From assembly GCA_016795545.1 (NCBI GenBank), contig JAEUGX010000054.1, positions 62,001-126,000 of the forward strand: a stretch of DNA of 64,000 nt, in the 5' to 3' direction. How positions within the stretch are numbered: position 1 is the stretch's first letter; each line of letters opens with the position of its first letter. The notes below the pieces were generated by a model. That model saw nothing but the letters and a program-made list of their open reading frames with translations. It did not search any database and had not been told where the DNA came from. The translations under genes and the position numbers were made by a program. This document shows positions 43,636 to 54,582 of the stretch, one piece after another. Source of the DNA: Opitutaceae bacterium. GTDB taxonomy: Bacteria; Verrucomicrobiota; Verrucomicrobiia; Opitutales; Opitutaceae.

Positions 43636-45258
43636 ATGCTTCGTTTTCTCCGTGCTCTTTCGCTCATCATTCCGGTCCGGCTTGCCTTGGTGCTCGCCCT
43701 GGGTTCCGGCGCGGTGCTGGCGGCCACGGAGCCGGTGATCGACCTCGGAATGCGGCGCGAGCTGTTCGTCGACGACCTGCTGCTTGAGCGCCTGGACGGA
43801 GGCGCCGCGCGGCGCCAACACCACCCGGAGGCGCGGGAGGTCGCGATCGTGCATGACGCGCCGTGGGAGGGGAACGGCTGCGGGTACCACAGCGTCTTCC
43901 AAGACGGCGCGATCTACCGGATGTATTACATGACCCAGACGCTCACGGTGGCGCCGGGCGCGGTCCGGAAGGCCGAGGAGCTGGTGCACTTCTGCTGCTA
44001 CGCGGAGAGCGACGACGGCATCCACTGGCGCAAGCCGAACCTGGGCTTGTATGAATTCCAGGGATCGAAGGCCAACAATATCGTGATGACCGTGACCCCG
44101 GGAGTGAACGCCGATCCGGGGCACCCGGCGGTCTTCCGCGACGACCATCCCGCGACGCCGCCGGACGCGCGCTACAAGGCCGTGCTGCGCGGGCGGGACC
44201 CCAAGGGCCTCGTGCTGTTCAAGTCCCCGGATGCGATCCACTGGTCGCCGCTCCGCACCGAGCCCGTGATCACGGGCGACCGGTTCGACTCGCAGAACCT
44301 GGCTTTCTGGGACGTCGCCGCCGGCACCTACCGCGCCTACTGGCGCCACTGGAGCGGCGACACCGACGCTCGCTCCCTCGAGGGCAAGGCCAAGGGGTTC
44401 CGCGGCATCCGGACCGCCACTTCTCCGGACCTGCTGCACTGGAGCGAACCGCGCGACCTGCAGTACGGCGGCGCGCCCGACGAGCACCTCTACACGAGCC
44501 AGGTGAAGCCTTATCACCGGGCTCCCCACCTGCTGCTCGGTTTCCCGGCGCGCTATGTCGAGCGGACCTGGTCAGACGCGCTGCGGGCGCTCCCGGACCG
44601 CACCAACCGCGAGGTCCGCTCGGGCATGGAGGAGCGCTATGGCACGGCCCTGACGGAAGGCGTGCTCATGACCAGCCGCGACGGCGTGAACTTCCAGCGC
44701 TGGCCCGAGGCCTTCCTGCGCCCGGGACCGGAGCGGCCCGGTACCTGGAACTACGGCCACCAGTACATCGCCTGGCATCTGGTCGAGACGCGGTCGGCCC
44801 TGCCCGGCGCGCCGAACGAGCTGTCGCTCTACGCCGACGAGGATAACTGGGTCGGCACGGCCAGCGCGGCCCGCCGCTACACGCTGCGCCTGGACGGATT
44901 CGTGTCGGTCCGCGCGCCCCTGGCCGGCGGGGAGGCCCGGCTTCGGCCAGTGCGCTTCGCGGGCGACCGACTCTTCCTCAATTTCTCGACCTCGGCGGCC
45001 GGCGGCGTGCGGGTCGAGCTGCAGGACCTTTCCGGCCAGCCGTATCCCGGCTTCAGCCTCGCCGACTGCCCGCCGCTGTTCGGCGACGCGATCGAGCGCG
45101 AGGTCATCTGGTCGGGCGGAGCGTCGGTGGGCGTGCTGGCGGGCCGGCCCGTGCGGATCCGCCTCGTGCTGCGCGACGCCGACGTCTTTGCCTTCCGCTT
45201 CGGGACTGCCCCGGCGAAACCGCTTTCCTCCACCCCCCAACACCAATCCTCAAGATGA
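43636..45258 (+). CDS. Exported five-bladed-propeller glycosidase-like protein (GH32/43/68 fold)
   Basis: A protein of 540 residues from ATG 43636 with a signal peptide ending near GSGAVLAATE. Repeated blade patterns, YRMYYMTQT, CCYAESDDGIHWRKPNLGLY, LVLFKSPDAIHWSPLRTEP, YRAYWRHWSGDTD, RTATSPDLLHWSEPRDLQYG and LMTSRDGVNFQRWPEAFL, are those of invertase/arabinanase-like propellers ('S.DG..W'). The C-terminal 130 residues are a beta sandwich. A catalytic triad could not be fixed. Its stop overlaps the TonB receptor start by 4 bp, so they are coupled. Confidence 0.75.
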   Translation: MLRFLRALSLIIPVRLALVLALGSGAVLAATEPVIDLGMRRELFVDDLLLERLDGGAARRQHHPEAREVAIVHDAPWEGNGCGYHSVFQDGAIYRMYYMTQTLTVAPGAVRKAEELVHFCCYAESDDGIHWRKPNLGLYEFQGSKANNIVMTVTPGVNADPGHPAVFRDDHPATPPDARYKAVLRGRDPKGLVLFKSPDAIHWSPLRTEPVITGDRFDSQNLAFWDVAAGTYRAYWRHWSGDTDARSLEGKAKGFRGIRTATSPDLLHWSEPRDLQYGGAPDEHLYTSQVKPYHRAPHLLLGFPARYVERTWSDALRALPDRTNREVRSGMEERYGTALTEGVLMTSRDGVNFQRWPEAFLRPGPERPGTWNYGHQYIAWHLVETRSALPGAPNELSLYADEDNWVGTASAARRYTLRLDGFVSVRAPLAGGEARLRPVRFAGDRLFLNFSTSAAGGVRVELQDLSGQPYPGFSLADCPPLFGDAIEREVIWSGGASVGVLAGRPVRIRLVLRDADVFAFRFGTAPAKPLSSTPQHQSSR

Positions 45259-47414
45259 ACCTACACCATCACCTCCAACACACGCTCCGTGCCGGCGCGC
45301 TCCTCAGCGCAGCCTGGGCCGGTTTGGCTTCGCTCACTGCGCAAACGGTCGAGCCTGAAAAGGACAAGGCGGCCGGCCCCGACCCGGTCGTCGTCCTGAA
45401 CCCGTACGTGGTCCAGGGCGGACCGGTCAAACGCTGGAACTCCCAGATGACCTTCTCCGGCAGCCGCACCGCCGAGAACCTCCTCGAGGTCCCGATCAAC
45501 ATCTCCATCCTGACCAGCGACTACCTGCGCGACCTCGGCGCGACGAACGCGCTCGGGATCTTCCAGTTCGCCGCCAGCGGCGTCACGAATCGCGTCGCCT
45601 ACCGCGACGACTACACCATCCGCTCGTTCCGGCAGTCGAAGTCGGTCGACGGCCTCACCGGCGGCGGCGCCGGCTTCACCAGCGGCTACTCGCCGCTCTT
45701 TGACGTGGAGCGGGTCGAGGTCGTCAAGGGCCCGACCGCCCTCGTGTTCAGCAATTTCGGCAACGTCAGCGGCACCATCAACTACGTGATCAAGCGCCCG
45801 ACCTCGATGCCCACCGGTGACGCCACCGTGTCGATCGGCAGCTTCGGCCACTACAGCGCCGACGCGACGCAGCGCGGCCCGCTGACGGCGGACGGCAGCC
45901 TGCGGTACCGCGTGACTGTGGGCGCCTTCAACAATGACGGCTGGCACGGCCACGGCACCGACGCCAATTCGTACTCCAACGCGCGCATGGCCAGCGCCAG
46001 CCTCGACTGGTCCGCCGCGCGGAATCTCGAGCTGCGTTTCGACGCCAGCTACAATTACATGGCGCAGCGCGATTTTCAGGAGAACTTCATCGATCCCGCC
46101 ACGCAGAAGCTGTGGGAGCGCTCCCTCGACGGCGTCACGCTCTCGACCAACTGGGCCAAGACCCACTCGACTGAGAAGCGTGTCCGGGCGGAGGCGATCT
46201 ACACGCTCAACCCGAACCTTACCGTCCGCGCGCTGGTCAACTTCTACAAGTCGAACCTGGAGATCAACTATCCCTTCGCCGCCACCGGCCTCGTGCTCAG
46301 CGAAGCGCCGGTTTACCGCACGTTCAAGGACATTTACCAGCAGCTGTACTTCAACCCGGCCGAGTTCACCGACACCGTGGTCGACCTAACCTGGAAGCGG
46401 GAACTCGCCAAGGACGTGACCAACCGCCTGAACCTGGGCTGGCAGTACAACCAGACGGACAGCAAGGTCACCCAGACCTATCCCACGCTGCCGGATATCC
46501 TGATCGACGGCCCGATCTCGGGCCGCCCGGCGCCGATCGCCTTCTCGTCGCTGCCCGCGCCGACGCCCGACTTCACCATCAACGGCGGCTGGACCGCCTA
46601 CCTGCAGGACTCGGTCACACTGCTCAACGGCAAGTTGATCGGCGTGGCCGGCGCGCGCTACGTCTCGGGCTCGGCCACGCGCCAGGGCAAGACGGCCACC
46701 GTGCCCAACATCGGCGCGATCTACCGCCTGCGCCCCACCGTCTCGCTCTACGCGCAGTATGCCGAGTCTTTCCGGCCGCAGGTCGGCGTCGACGACTTCG
46801 GCACGCCCCGCAAGGACATCGTCGGCAAGAGCGCCGAGGGCGGCGTGAAGTTCAACGCCTTCAATGAACGCCTGTTTGGCACGCTGACCTACTTCGACAT
46901 CATGGTCGATCCCGTGAACCGCCTGGTCACCCGGCCCGATCCCGTCACCGGGATTCCCCGCCGCGGCACCGCCCAGGTCGGCCGCGAGACCAACGCCGGC
47001 TTCGAGGCGGAGTTCGGTTGGGTGCAGCCCGGCGTCGCCGGCATCTGGTCGAGCTACGTCACCGCCTACAACGCCAGCCCCAAGACCGTCGAGGGCGCGC
47101 AGCCCTCGAGCGCGATCAAGGAGAAGTACACGTTCTTCACCAAGTACCAGCTCAACGTCGGCCAGCTGAAGGGCGTCTACTTCGGCGGCGGTATCTCGTA
47201 CACCGGCGGCTCGCCCGGCACGGGCTTCGCCTTCATGCCGGCTTACACGATGGCCTCCCTCCTCCTCGGCTACAACACCGAGAACTGGCGCATGTCCTGC
47301 AACATCGACAACGTCGCCGACAAACGCGACGCCATCATCGGCTCCGAGGGCCCGAACTCCGTGTACCTCGCCAACCCCCGCGCCTTCAAGGTGAGCGTCA
47401 CGCGCACCTGGTAG
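45255..47414 (+). CDS. TonB-dependent outer-membrane receptor
   Basis: A protein of 719 residues with a signal peptide (LRAGALLSAAWAGLASLTAQ), a lead PVVVLNPYVVQGG, a plug (LLEVPINISILTSDYLRDLG, VERVEVVKGPTALVFSNFGN, VSGTINYVIKRPTSMPTGD) and a barrel ending KVSVTRTW. It starts inside the end of the propeller gene (ATGA), so binding, cleavage and uptake of a glycan or glycoside are probably linked. A strong terminator follows. Confidence 0.93.
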   Translation: MNLHHHLQHTLRAGALLSAAWAGLASLTAQTVEPEKDKAAGPDPVVVLNPYVVQGGPVKRWNSQMTFSGSRTAENLLEVPINISILTSDYLRDLGATNALGIFQFAASGVTNRVAYRDDYTIRSFRQSKSVDGLTGGGAGFTSGYSPLFDVERVEVVKGPTALVFSNFGNVSGTINYVIKRPTSMPTGDATVSIGSFGHYSADATQRGPLTADGSLRYRVTVGAFNNDGWHGHGTDANSYSNARMASASLDWSAARNLELRFDASYNYMAQRDFQENFIDPATQKLWERSLDGVTLSTNWAKTHSTEKRVRAEAIYTLNPNLTVRALVNFYKSNLEINYPFAATGLVLSEAPVYRTFKDIYQQLYFNPAEFTDTVVDLTWKRELAKDVTNRLNLGWQYNQTDSKVTQTYPTLPDILIDGPISGRPAPIAFSSLPAPTPDFTINGGWTAYLQDSVTLLNGKLIGVAGARYVSGSATRQGKTATVPNIGAIYRLRPTVSLYAQYAESFRPQVGVDDFGTPRKDIVGKSAEGGVKFNAFNERLFGTLTYFDIMVDPVNRLVTRPDPVTGIPRRGTAQVGRETNAGFEAEFGWVQPGVAGIWSSYVTAYNASPKTVEGAQPSSAIKEKYTFFTKYQLNVGQLKGVYFGGGISYTGGSPGTGFAFMPAYTMASLLLGYNTENWRMSCNIDNVADKRDAIIGSEGPNSVYLANPRAFKVSVTRTW

Positions 47415-47436
47415 GCCGCCCGCCTCGCTGCATCTC

Positions 47437-47471
47437 CGGGCCACCCGCGGTTTCATCCGCGGGTGGCCTTT
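47437..47471 (+). terminator. Rho-independent terminator after TonB receptor
   Basis: A 12-bp stem GGCCACCCGCGG/CCGCGGGTGGCC with a 6-nt loop is followed by TTTTGTTTT. It closes the 41.4-47.4 kb operon and begins the 444-bp gap before gltB. Confidence 0.9.
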
Positions 47472-47601
47472 TGTTTTCCACCCCCGGCCCGGCGAGGGCG
47501 GGGGAGCGCGCGCGACCCGCCGCCAGCAAAAATCTGTATCGGTTCGAATTGCGCGCCGTGCGCGGACTTATGACATAATTTGCGGTCGTTCTCCCCGGTA
47601 G

Positions 47602-47617
47602 GGTGCTGCACAGCACC
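47602..47617. promoter_or_regulatory. Palindrome upstream of gltB, possible activator site
   Basis: GGTGCTGCACAGCACC is a perfect 7-bp inverted repeat with a CA centre. It lies about 128 bp before a sigma-54-like promoter, a usual distance for an enhancer-binding protein such as NtrC, although the orientation of the GTGC/GCAC arms is not the standard NtrC one. Confidence 0.35.
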
Positions 47618-47744
47618 TGCGCGCCAATGAGCGTGCCTCCCCGCCTCCGCCGGCAACGAAAAAACAGGGTTGCCAGGACCAGCGCGAACGCGCGTTGATT
47701 GTCCTCCCATGGTCGGGCGACTCCGCCAGGCTTCGCCCGGACTG

Positions 47745-47760
47745 TGGCATGCTTATAGCT
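47745..47760 (+). promoter_or_regulatory. Sigma-54-like promoter for gltBD
   Basis: TGGCATGCTTATAGCT matches the RpoN pattern: GG (47746-47747), ten bases, then GC (47758-47759), with TGGCA and T.GCT context. It lies 99 bp before the gltB ATG. The remainder of the 47415-47858 gap shows only the terminator and an upstream palindrome. Confidence 0.5.
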
Positions 47761-47858
47761 GCATTCCGTCACCTACCGCACACCAAGATTTGAGCCAGAC
47801 ACCGCAACCTCCCCTCGGTACCGGGCCGGCTTCCGCCGCCCGGCCCGCCCGCTTTCCC

Positions 47859-50800
47859 ATGTCCACGACGCAGACTGAATCCCCCGGCCGGCCGGCGAAG
47901 CAGGGCCTTTACGATCCTTGGTTCGAGCACGATGCCTGCGGCGTCGGCTTCGTCGTCGACATGAAGGGACGCAAGTCCCACGCGATCCTGCAGCAGGGCC
48001 TGCAGGTCCTGACCAACCTCGATCACCGCGGCGCCAGCGGCGCGGAAGTCAACACCGGCGACGGCGCGGGCATCCTCATGCAGATGCCGCACAAGTTCCT
48101 CGTCGAGGCCTGCCGCAAGGCGCGCATCAACCTGCCCGAGCCCGGCCAGTACGGCTGCGGCCTCGTGTTCATGCCGCGCAACCCGACCATGCGCCGCAAG
48201 CTCGAGCAGGTCTTCGGACAACTCGTGCAGTCCGAGGGCCAGACCCTCCTCGGCTGGCGCACGGTGCCGACCGACAACTCGATGCTGGGCGAGACGGCCA
48301 AGTCCTCCGAGCCTTTCATCCGCCAGTTCTTCATCGGCCGCAACCCGGAGCTCACGGACGACATGGCCTTCGAGCGCAAGCTCTACGTCATCCGCAAGCG
48401 CGCTTACACCGAGATCCGCACGGCGACCATCGGCGGCGGCGAGACCTGGTACATCCCGAGCCTGTCCTACAAGACGCTCGTCTACAAGGGCATGCTCACC
48501 ACCGAGCAGCTCGGCCGCTATTTCCCGGACCTGCAGAACCCCGCGATGGAGACCGCCATCGCGCTCGTCCACTCGCGCTTCTCGACCAACACCTTCCCCA
48601 GCTGGGACCGCGCGCACCCCTACCGTTACATCGCGCACAACGGCGAGATCAACACCCTCCGCGGCAACATCAACTGGATGCACGCGCGCCAGGCGCTCTT
48701 CGCCTCCGAACTCTTCGGCGAGGACATGCCGAAGATCCTCCCGATCATCAACCCGCACGGCAGCGACTCGGCGATGTTCGACAACACCCTCGAGCTCCTC
48801 GTGCTGGCGGGCCGGCCGCTGGCGCACGCGGTGATGATGATGATCCCCGAACCCTGGTCGTACCACGAGACCATGGACGACGACCGGAAGGCGTTCTACC
48901 AGTACCACTCGTGTCTGATGGAGCCCTGGGACGGGCCCGCGGCCATCGCGTTCACCGACGGCCGCCAGATCGGCGCCGTGCTGGACCGCAACGGCCTGCG
49001 GCCGTCCCGTTACTACGTCACCAAGGACGGCCTGGTCGTCATGGCGTCCGAGGCCGGCGTGCTCGACCTGCCGCCGGGCGACATCGTGCAGAAGGGCCGG
49101 CTCCAGCCGGGCCGCATGTTCCTGGTCGACACCGAGGAGGGGCGCATCATCGAGGACGAGGAGATCAAGCGCAAGCTGACCACCGAGCGGCCCTACCGGC
49201 AGTGGCTCGACCAGCACCTGGTCCACCTCGAGGACCTGCCCGCGGCGCCCGCGGTGCCCGTGCCCGACCACGAGACCCTGCTGCACCGGCAGATCGCCTT
49301 CGGCTACACCTTCGAGGACCTGCGCGTCGTGCTCGCCCCGATGGCGCGCGACGGCGTGGAGGCCATCGGCTCCATGGGCAACGACACGCCCCTGGCGGTC
49401 CTGTCAAACAAGTCCCGCCTGCTCTACGACTACTTCAAGCAGCTCTTCGCCCAGGTCACGAACCCGCCGATCGACTGCATTCGCGAGGAACTCATCACCT
49501 CCGCCGAGACCCGCCTCGGCTCCGAGGGCAACCTGCTCAACCCGGAACCCACCGCCTGCCGCCGCATCGAGCTCAAGTGGCCGGTGCTGACCAACGAGGA
49601 GTTCGCCAAGATCCGCCGGCTCGACCAGCCCGGCTTCAAGGTCGGCGTCCTCCCGATCCTCTTCCGCGCCACCCGCGGCGAGAAGGGCCTGGCCAAGGCC
49701 ATGGAGGAGCTCTGCCTCATCGCCCGACGCATGATCGAGGACGACGAGGTGACCGTGCTCATCCTCAGCGACCGCGGCGTCACCCGCGAATTCGCGCCGA
49801 TCCCCGCGCTGCTGGCCGTCGCCGGCCTGCACCACTACCTCATCCGCGAGGGCCTCCGCACCCGCATCTCCATGGTCCTCGAGACCGGCGAGGCGCGCGA
49901 GGTGCACCATTTCTCGCTGCTGATCGGCTACGGCTGCAGCGCCATCAACCCGTACGTCGCCTTCGAGACGATCGACGGCATGATCCACGACGGGCTGCTG
50001 ACCGGCATCGACCACCAGACCGCCTGCAAGAACATGGTGAAGGCGGCCGCCAAGGGCGTGATCAAGGTCATGTCCAAGATGGGCATCTCCGCCATCCAGA
50101 GCTACCGCGGCGCCCAGGTGTTCGAGGCCGTCGGCCTCCGCCAGGACGTCATCGACCATTACTTCACCTGGACCCCGTCGCGCGTCGGCGGCATCGGCCT
50201 CGACGTGATCGCGCAGGAGGTCCTGGCCCGGCACCGGGCCGCGTACCCCGACCGCCAGGTCAACGGCCACGTCCTGCCCGTCGGCGGCCAGTACCAGTGG
50301 CGGGCCGAGGGCGAGTACCACCTGTTCAACCCCGAGTCGATCCACGCCTTGCAGAAGGCCGTGCGCACCGGCAGCTACCCGGCGTTCAAGCGCTACTCGG
50401 GCCTCATCAACGAGACGGCCAAGAACCTCTGCACGCTCCGCGGCCTGCTCGACTTCAAGCCGGGCGACCCGATCCCGCTCGCCGAGGTCGAGCCGGTCGA
50501 GTCCATCGTCAAGCGCTTCAAGACCGGCGCCATGTCCTACGGCTCCATCTCCCAGGAGGCGCACGAGACGCTCGCCATCGCCATGAACCGCCTGGGCGGC
50601 AAGTCCAACACCGGCGAGGGCGGCGAGGATCCCGAGCGCTTCCGGCCGCTGCCGAACGGCGACTCCCGGAACTCCGCCATCAAGCAGGTCGCCTCCGGCC
50701 GCTTCGGCGTCACCAGCGAGTACCTGGTCAACGCCCGCGAGATCCAGATCAAGATGGCGCAGGGCGCCAAGCCGGGCGAGGGCGGACAGCTGCCCGGCAC

Positions 50801-52472
50801 CAAGGTCTACCCCTGGGTGGCCAAGACCCGCCACACCACCGCCGGCGTGGGGCTCATCTCGCCGCCGCCCCACCACGACATCTATTCCATCGAGGACCTG
50901 GCCGAGCTCATCCACGACCTCAAGAACAGCAACCGCCGGGCCCGCATCAGCGTCAAGCTGGTCGCCGAGGTCGGCGTCGGCACCATCGCCGCCGGCGTCG
51001 CCAAGGCCCACGCCGACGTGGTGCTCATCAGCGGACACGACGGCGGCACCGGCGCCTCCCCGCAGACCTCCCTCATGCACGCCGGCCTGCCCTGGGAGCT
51101 CGGCCTCGCCGAGACGCACCAGACGCTCGTGCTGAACAACCTCCGCAGCCGCATCGCGGTGGAGACCGACGGCCAGCTCAAGACCGGCCGCGACGTCGTC
51201 ATTGCCGCGCTGCTCGGCGCCGAGGAGTTCGGCTTCGCCACCGCGCCTCTCGTCGCCACCGGCTGCATCATGATGCGCGTCTGCCACCTGAACACCTGCC
51301 CGGCCGGCGTCGCCACCCAGGACCCGCGCCTCCGCGAGAAATTCGCCGGCAAGCCGGAGCACGTGGTCAACTTCATGCGCTTCGTCGCCGAGGAAATGCG
51401 CGAGATCATGGCCCAGCTGGGCTTCCGGACCGTCGAGGAGATGATCGGCCACGCCGAGCGCCTCGAGCCGAAGCAGGCCATCGCCCACTGGAAGGCCAAG
51501 GGCCTCGACTTCTCCAACATCCTCTACCAGCCGGACGTCGGCCCCGAGGTCGGGCGCTTCTGCACGGTTTCGCAGGACCACGGCCTCGACAAGTCCCTCG
51601 ACGTCACGACGCTGCTCGACCTCTGCCGGCCCGCCATCGAACGCGGCGAACCCGTCACGGCCGAGCTGCCGATCCGCAACGTCAACCGCGTCGTCGGCAC
51701 CATCACCGGCAGCGAGGTCACCCGCGCCCACGGCGCCGCCGGGCTGCCCGAGGACACCATCCGCCTCCGCTTCAAGGGGTCGGCGGGACAGAGCTTCGGC
51801 GCGTTCCTGCCGAGGGGCATGACGTTCTCCATCGAGGGCGACGCCAATGACTACGTCGGCAAGGGCCTCTCCGGCGGCCGCATCATCGTCTACCCGCCGG
51901 CGGACTCCCTGTTCATCCCGTCCGACAACATCATCGTCGGCAACGTCGCGCTCTACGGCGCCACGGCCGGCGAGCTGTTCCTCGCCGGACGGGCCGGCGA
52001 ACGCTTCGCGGTCCGCAACTCCGGCGTCAGCGCCGTCGTCGAGGGCGTGGGCGACCACGCCTGCGAGTACATGACCGGCGGGCGTGTCGTCGTGCTCGGC
52101 ACGACGGGCCGCAACTTCGCGGCCGGCATGTCCGGCGGCGTGGCCTACGTGCTGGACGAGCGCGGCGACTTCCCCCGCCAGGTCAACCAGAGCATGGTCG
52201 GCCTCGAGCCGGTCGACGACCCCCGCGAGCTCGCCGAGCTGCGCGCCCTGATCGAGCGGCACTTCGCCCTCACCCGCAGCGCGCGCGCCAAGCAGGTGCT
52301 CGCCGCCTGGGAGCAGCTGCGGCCGAAATTTGTCAAGGTCATGCCCAAGGACTACAAGCGCATGCTCGCCTGCATCGAGCGCGCCCAGGGCCAGGGACTC
52401 ACCGGCGACGAGGCGATCATGGCCGCGTTCGAGGAGAACGCCCGCGACCTCGCCCGCGTCGGCGGCAACTGA
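47859..52472 (+). CDS. gltB: Glutamate synthase large subunit
   Basis: A protein of 1537 residues from ATG 47859. A 26-residue propeptide precedes the glutaminase nucleophile Cys27 ([13 protein letters not shown]). The type II amidotransferase domain runs to about 430 ([18 protein letters not shown]). The central domain, the FMN-binding synthase domain ([42 protein letters not shown]), a Cys cluster for the 3Fe-4S centre ([15 protein letters not shown]) and the C-terminal glycine-rich beta-helix follow. It transfers the amide of glutamine to 2-oxoglutarate with GltD. An upstream in-frame extension to 47670 has no family similarity. Confidence 0.97.
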   Translation: MSTTQTESPGRPAKQGLYDPWFEHDACGVGFVVDMKGRKSHAILQQGLQVLTNLDHRGASGAEVNTGDGAGILMQMPHKFLVEACRKARINLPEPGQYGCGLVFMPRNPTMRRKLEQVFGQLVQSEGQTLLGWRTVPTDNSMLGETAKSSEPFIRQFFIGRNPELTDDMAFERKLYVIRKRAYTEIRTATIGGGETWYIPSLSYKTLVYKGMLTTEQLGRYFPDLQNPAMETAIALVHSRFSTNTFPSWDRAHPYRYIAHNGEINTLRGNINWMHARQALFASELFGEDMPKILPIINPHGSDSAMFDNTLELLVLAGRPLAHAVMMMIPEPWSYHETMDDDRKAFYQYHSCLMEPWDGPAAIAFTDGRQIGAVLDRNGLRPSRYYVTKDGLVVMASEAGVLDLPPGDIVQKGRLQPGRMFLVDTEEGRIIEDEEIKRKLTTERPYRQWLDQHLVHLEDLPAAPAVPVPDHETLLHRQIAFGYTFEDLRVVLAPMARDGVEAIGSMGNDTPLAVLSNKSRLLYDYFKQLFAQVTNPPIDCIREELITSAETRLGSEGNLLNPEPTACRRIELKWPVLTNEEFAKIRRLDQPGFKVGVLPILFRATRGEKGLAKAMEELCLIARRMIEDDEVTVLILSDRGVTREFAPIPALLAVAGLHHYLIREGLRTRISMVLETGEAREVHHFSLLIGYGCSAINPYVAFETIDGMIHDGLLTGIDHQTACKNMVKAAAKGVIKVMSKMGISAIQSYRGAQVFEAVGLRQDVIDHYFTWTPSRVGGIGLDVIAQEVLARHRAAYPDRQVNGHVLPVGGQYQWRAEGEYHLFNPESIHALQKAVRTGSYPAFKRYSGLINETAKNLCTLRGLLDFKPGDPIPLAEVEPVESIVKRFKTGAMSYGSISQEAHETLAIAMNRLGGKSNTGEGGEDPERFRPLPNGDSRNSAIKQVASGRFGVTSEYLVNAREIQIKMAQGAKPGEGGQLPGTKVYPWVAKTRHTTAGVGLISPPPHHDIYSIEDLAELIHDLKNSNRRARISVKLVAEVGVGTIAAGVAKAHADVVLISGHDGGTGASPQTSLMHAGLPWELGLAETHQTLVLNNLRSRIAVETDGQLKTGRDVVIAALLGAEEFGFATAPLVATGCIMMRVCHLNTCPAGVATQDPRLREKFAGKPEHVVNFMRFVAEEMREIMAQLGFRTVEEMIGHAERLEPKQAIAHWKAKGLDFSNILYQPDVGPEVGRFCTVSQDHGLDKSLDVTTLLDLCRPAIERGEPVTAELPIRNVNRVVGTITGSEVTRAHGAAGLPEDTIRLRFKGSAGQSFGAFLPRGMTFSIEGDANDYVGKGLSGGRIIVYPPADSLFIPSDNIIVGNVALYGATAGELFLAGRAGERFAVRNSGVSAVVEGVGDHACEYMTGGRVVVLGTTGRNFAAGMSGGVAYVLDERGDFPRQVNQSMVGLEPVDDPRELAELRALIERHFALTRSARAKQVLAAWEQLRPKFVKVMPKDYKRMLACIERAQGQGLTGDEAIMAAFEENARDLARVGGN

Positions 52473-52505
52473 CCGCCCCCGCAACCACCACCGACCTCTC
52501 CACCC

Positions 52506-53990
52506 ATGGGCAAACCCACCGGCTTCATCGAATACCTCCGCGAACTCCCCGTCGACCGCCCGCCGGTCGAGCGCGTCAAGGACTGGAAGGAGTTCCACCA
52601 TCACATGGAGGAGAAGAAGCTCCGCCACCAGGGTGCGCGGTGCATGGACTGCGGCGTTCCGTTCTGCCACACCGGCAAGCTCATCAGCGGCATGGCTTCG
52701 GGCTGCCCGATCAACAACCTGATCCCGGAGTGGAACGACCTGGTCTACCGCGGTCTCTGGCACGAGGCGCTCGACCGGCTGCACAAGACGAACAATTTCC
52801 CCGAGTTCACCGGCCGCGTCTGCCCGGCCCCGTGCGAGGGTTCGTGCGTGCTGGGCATCAACGCGCCGCCCGTCACCATCAAGAACATCGAGGCCTCCAT
52901 CATCGACCGGGGTTGGGAGGAGGGGTGGGTCTATCCCCAGCCGCCCAAGGTCCGCACGGGCAAGAAGGTCGCCGTCATCGGCTCGGGCCCCGCCGGCCTG
53001 TCCGCCGCCGCGCAGCTCAACCGCGCCGGGCACGCCGTCACCGTCTTCGAGCGCGCCGACCGCCCGGGCGGCCTGCTGATGTACGGCATCCCCAACATGA
53101 AGCTCGACAAGCGCGAGGTCGTCCTGCGCCGCATCAAGCTCATGGAGGAGGAGGGCATCAAGTTCATCTGCAACGCCAACGTGGGCGAGAACGTCGAGCC
53201 GCAGCTCTTCCTCAAGGAATACGACGCCACCGTCATCTGCACCGGCGCCACCCAGCCGCGCGATCTCCCGGTCGAGGGCCGCAACCTCAAGGGCGTGCAC
53301 TTCGCGATGGAGTACCTCACCGCCAACACCAAGGCCCTGCTCGGCGGCGACACCGACCGCAGCCCGATCCACGCGCGGGGCAAGGACGTGGTGGTGATCG
53401 GCGGCGGCGACACCGGCACCGACTGTGTCGGCACCGCGCTGCGCCACGGCTGCCGGAGCCTCCTGCAGATCGAGATCCTCCCGAAGCCGCCCCTCGAGCG
53501 CGCGGCCGACAATCCGTGGCCGGAATGGCCCAAGACCTACAAGCTCGACTACGGGCAGGAGGAGGCGGCGGCCCGCTTCGGCGCCGACCCGCGCGTCTAC
53601 CTCACCACCGTCAAGAAGTTCGTCGGCGACGACCAGGACCGGCTCAAGGAGATCGTCACCGTGGAGATCAAGTGGGAGCGGAACGACCAGGGCCAGTTCG
53701 TCCCCCGGGAGCAGCCCGGCACCGAGCGGACCCGGCCCGCGCAGCTCGCGCTCCTGGCCATGGGCTTCCTCGGACCCGAGCAGGCGCTGCTCAAGGAGAT
53801 CAACCTCGAGACCGACGGCCGTTCCAACATCAAGGCCGAGCACGAGAAGTACACGACCAGCATCAAGGGTGTGTTCGCCGCCGGCGACTGCCGGCGCGGC
53901 CAGAGCCTCGTGGTCTGGGCGATCAACGAAGGCCGCGGCGCCGCCCGGGAGTGCGACCGCTACCTCATGGGTTCGACCGATCTGCCCTGA
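52506..53990 (+). CDS. gltD: Glutamate synthase small subunit
   Basis: A protein of 494 residues, 33 bp after gltB. The N-terminal region carries cysteines for two 4Fe-4S clusters ([19 protein letters not shown]). The FAD motif [20 protein letters not shown] and the NADPH motif [13 protein letters not shown] follow, with [20 protein letters not shown] at the end. It passes electrons from NADPH to GltB. A 17-bp palindrome lies 46 bp after the stop. Confidence 0.97.
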   Translation: MGKPTGFIEYLRELPVDRPPVERVKDWKEFHHHMEEKKLRHQGARCMDCGVPFCHTGKLISGMASGCPINNLIPEWNDLVYRGLWHEALDRLHKTNNFPEFTGRVCPAPCEGSCVLGINAPPVTIKNIEASIIDRGWEEGWVYPQPPKVRTGKKVAVIGSGPAGLSAAAQLNRAGHAVTVFERADRPGGLLMYGIPNMKLDKREVVLRRIKLMEEEGIKFICNANVGENVEPQLFLKEYDATVICTGATQPRDLPVEGRNLKGVHFAMEYLTANTKALLGGDTDRSPIHARGKDVVVIGGGDTGTDCVGTALRHGCRSLLQIEILPKPPLERAADNPWPEWPKTYKLDYGQEEAAARFGADPRVYLTTVKKFVGDDQDRLKEIVTVEIKWERNDQGQFVPREQPGTERTRPAQLALLAMGFLGPEQALLKEINLETDGRSNIKAEHEKYTTSIKGVFAAGDCRRGQSLVVWAINEGRGAARECDRYLMGSTDLP

Positions 53991-54036
53991 CCCCGGCCAA
54001 GGCCGTCTCCCGCCCCATTCATTGCCCGATGCTCTC

Positions 54037-54073
54037 TCGATGTCATGTCACGTATTACGTGACATGACATCGA
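54037..54073. repeat. Long perfect palindrome after gltD (copy 1)
   Basis: A 17-bp perfect inverted repeat, TCGATGTCATGTCACGT with its complement, around ATT. Its inner 23 nt (54044-54066) recur at 54181-54203 with one change. It has no T tract, so it is not a standard terminator. Confidence 0.8.
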
Positions 54074-54180
54074 AGCTTGGGCCTCCGCGGCGAGCGGGTG
54101 GCGGACGGACGCTGGAGCGAACGCCCTTAATCTTCCGCGTGAAGGCGTTCGGCAAGATGGAGTCGAGCGGGGCTGCGCCG

Positions 54181-54203
54181 CATGTCACGCATTACGTGAC
54201 ATG
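54181..54203. repeat. Palindrome next to the small HTH gene (copy 2)
   Basis: CATGTCACGC ATT ACGTGACATG: a 10-bp inverted repeat with one mismatch, 22 of 23 identical to the core of 54037-54073, ten bases beyond the stop of the reverse-strand HTH gene. The two copies are 137 bp apart. Confidence 0.75.
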
Positions 54204-54213
54204 GGCTTGGGGG

Positions 54214-54582
54214 TCAGCTGGGACGGCGGTGGCTGCGGGTGGCGATCAGCCAGGCCAGGAGCTGCAGGGTGCGCTCGGCGTCGGGCATCTCGCCGCCGCC
54301 GGTCACGAAGGCGTTGATGCGCTGGCGGGGGAGACCGAGCAGACGCGCCAGGTTGGCCTGCTGGCCGTATTGGCGCAGGTGCGGCCGGAGCGACCGGCGT
54401 AGCTCGTTCCAAAGCGGGGTCTTGCGCCCGGGGCGCAGCGTGCGGCCACGCTTCGCACGTGGAGGTTCGATCCGGAACGCGCGGCGCCGGCTTTTCGCCA
54501 TCTCCCACGCGGCCTTGAGGATTATTTCCGCGACCCCGATCGGCAACTCGAGTCGGCGGAGAGCACTGGGATAGTATTCCAT
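54214..54582 (-). CDS. Small HTH protein of unknown function beside palindromes
   Basis: A protein of 122 residues from ATG 54582. An N-terminal region (YYPSALRRLELPIGVAEIIL) and a basic middle (IEPPRAKRGRTLRPGRKTPL) lead to a Cro/CI-like helix-turn-helix near residues 77-115 (QANLARLLGLPRQRINAFV, ERTLQLLAWL). No known function is recognised. It is flanked on its 3' side by two copies of the palindrome CATGTCACG..CGTGACATG, which it might bind. It converges on gltD. Confidence 0.6.
   Translation of the reverse strand: MEYYPSALRRLELPIGVAEIILKAAWEMAKSRRRAFRIEPPRAKRGRTLRPGRKTPLWNELRRSLRPHLRQYGQQANLARLLGLPRQRINAFVTGGGEMPDAERTLQLLAWLIATRSHRRPS

Noticed and set aside
47670..47858. In-frame upstream extension of gltB
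   Set aside because: It overlaps the sigma-54-like promoter and shows no family similarity; the 26-residue propeptide from ATG 47859 is already normal for GltB.
49404..53843. A very long open frame (about 1479 codons) on the reverse strand opposite gltBD
   Set aside because: It is the antisense shadow of GC-biased codons in gltB and gltD: Ala/Gly/Arg/Val-rich without domains, while the forward frames carry complete conserved motifs.
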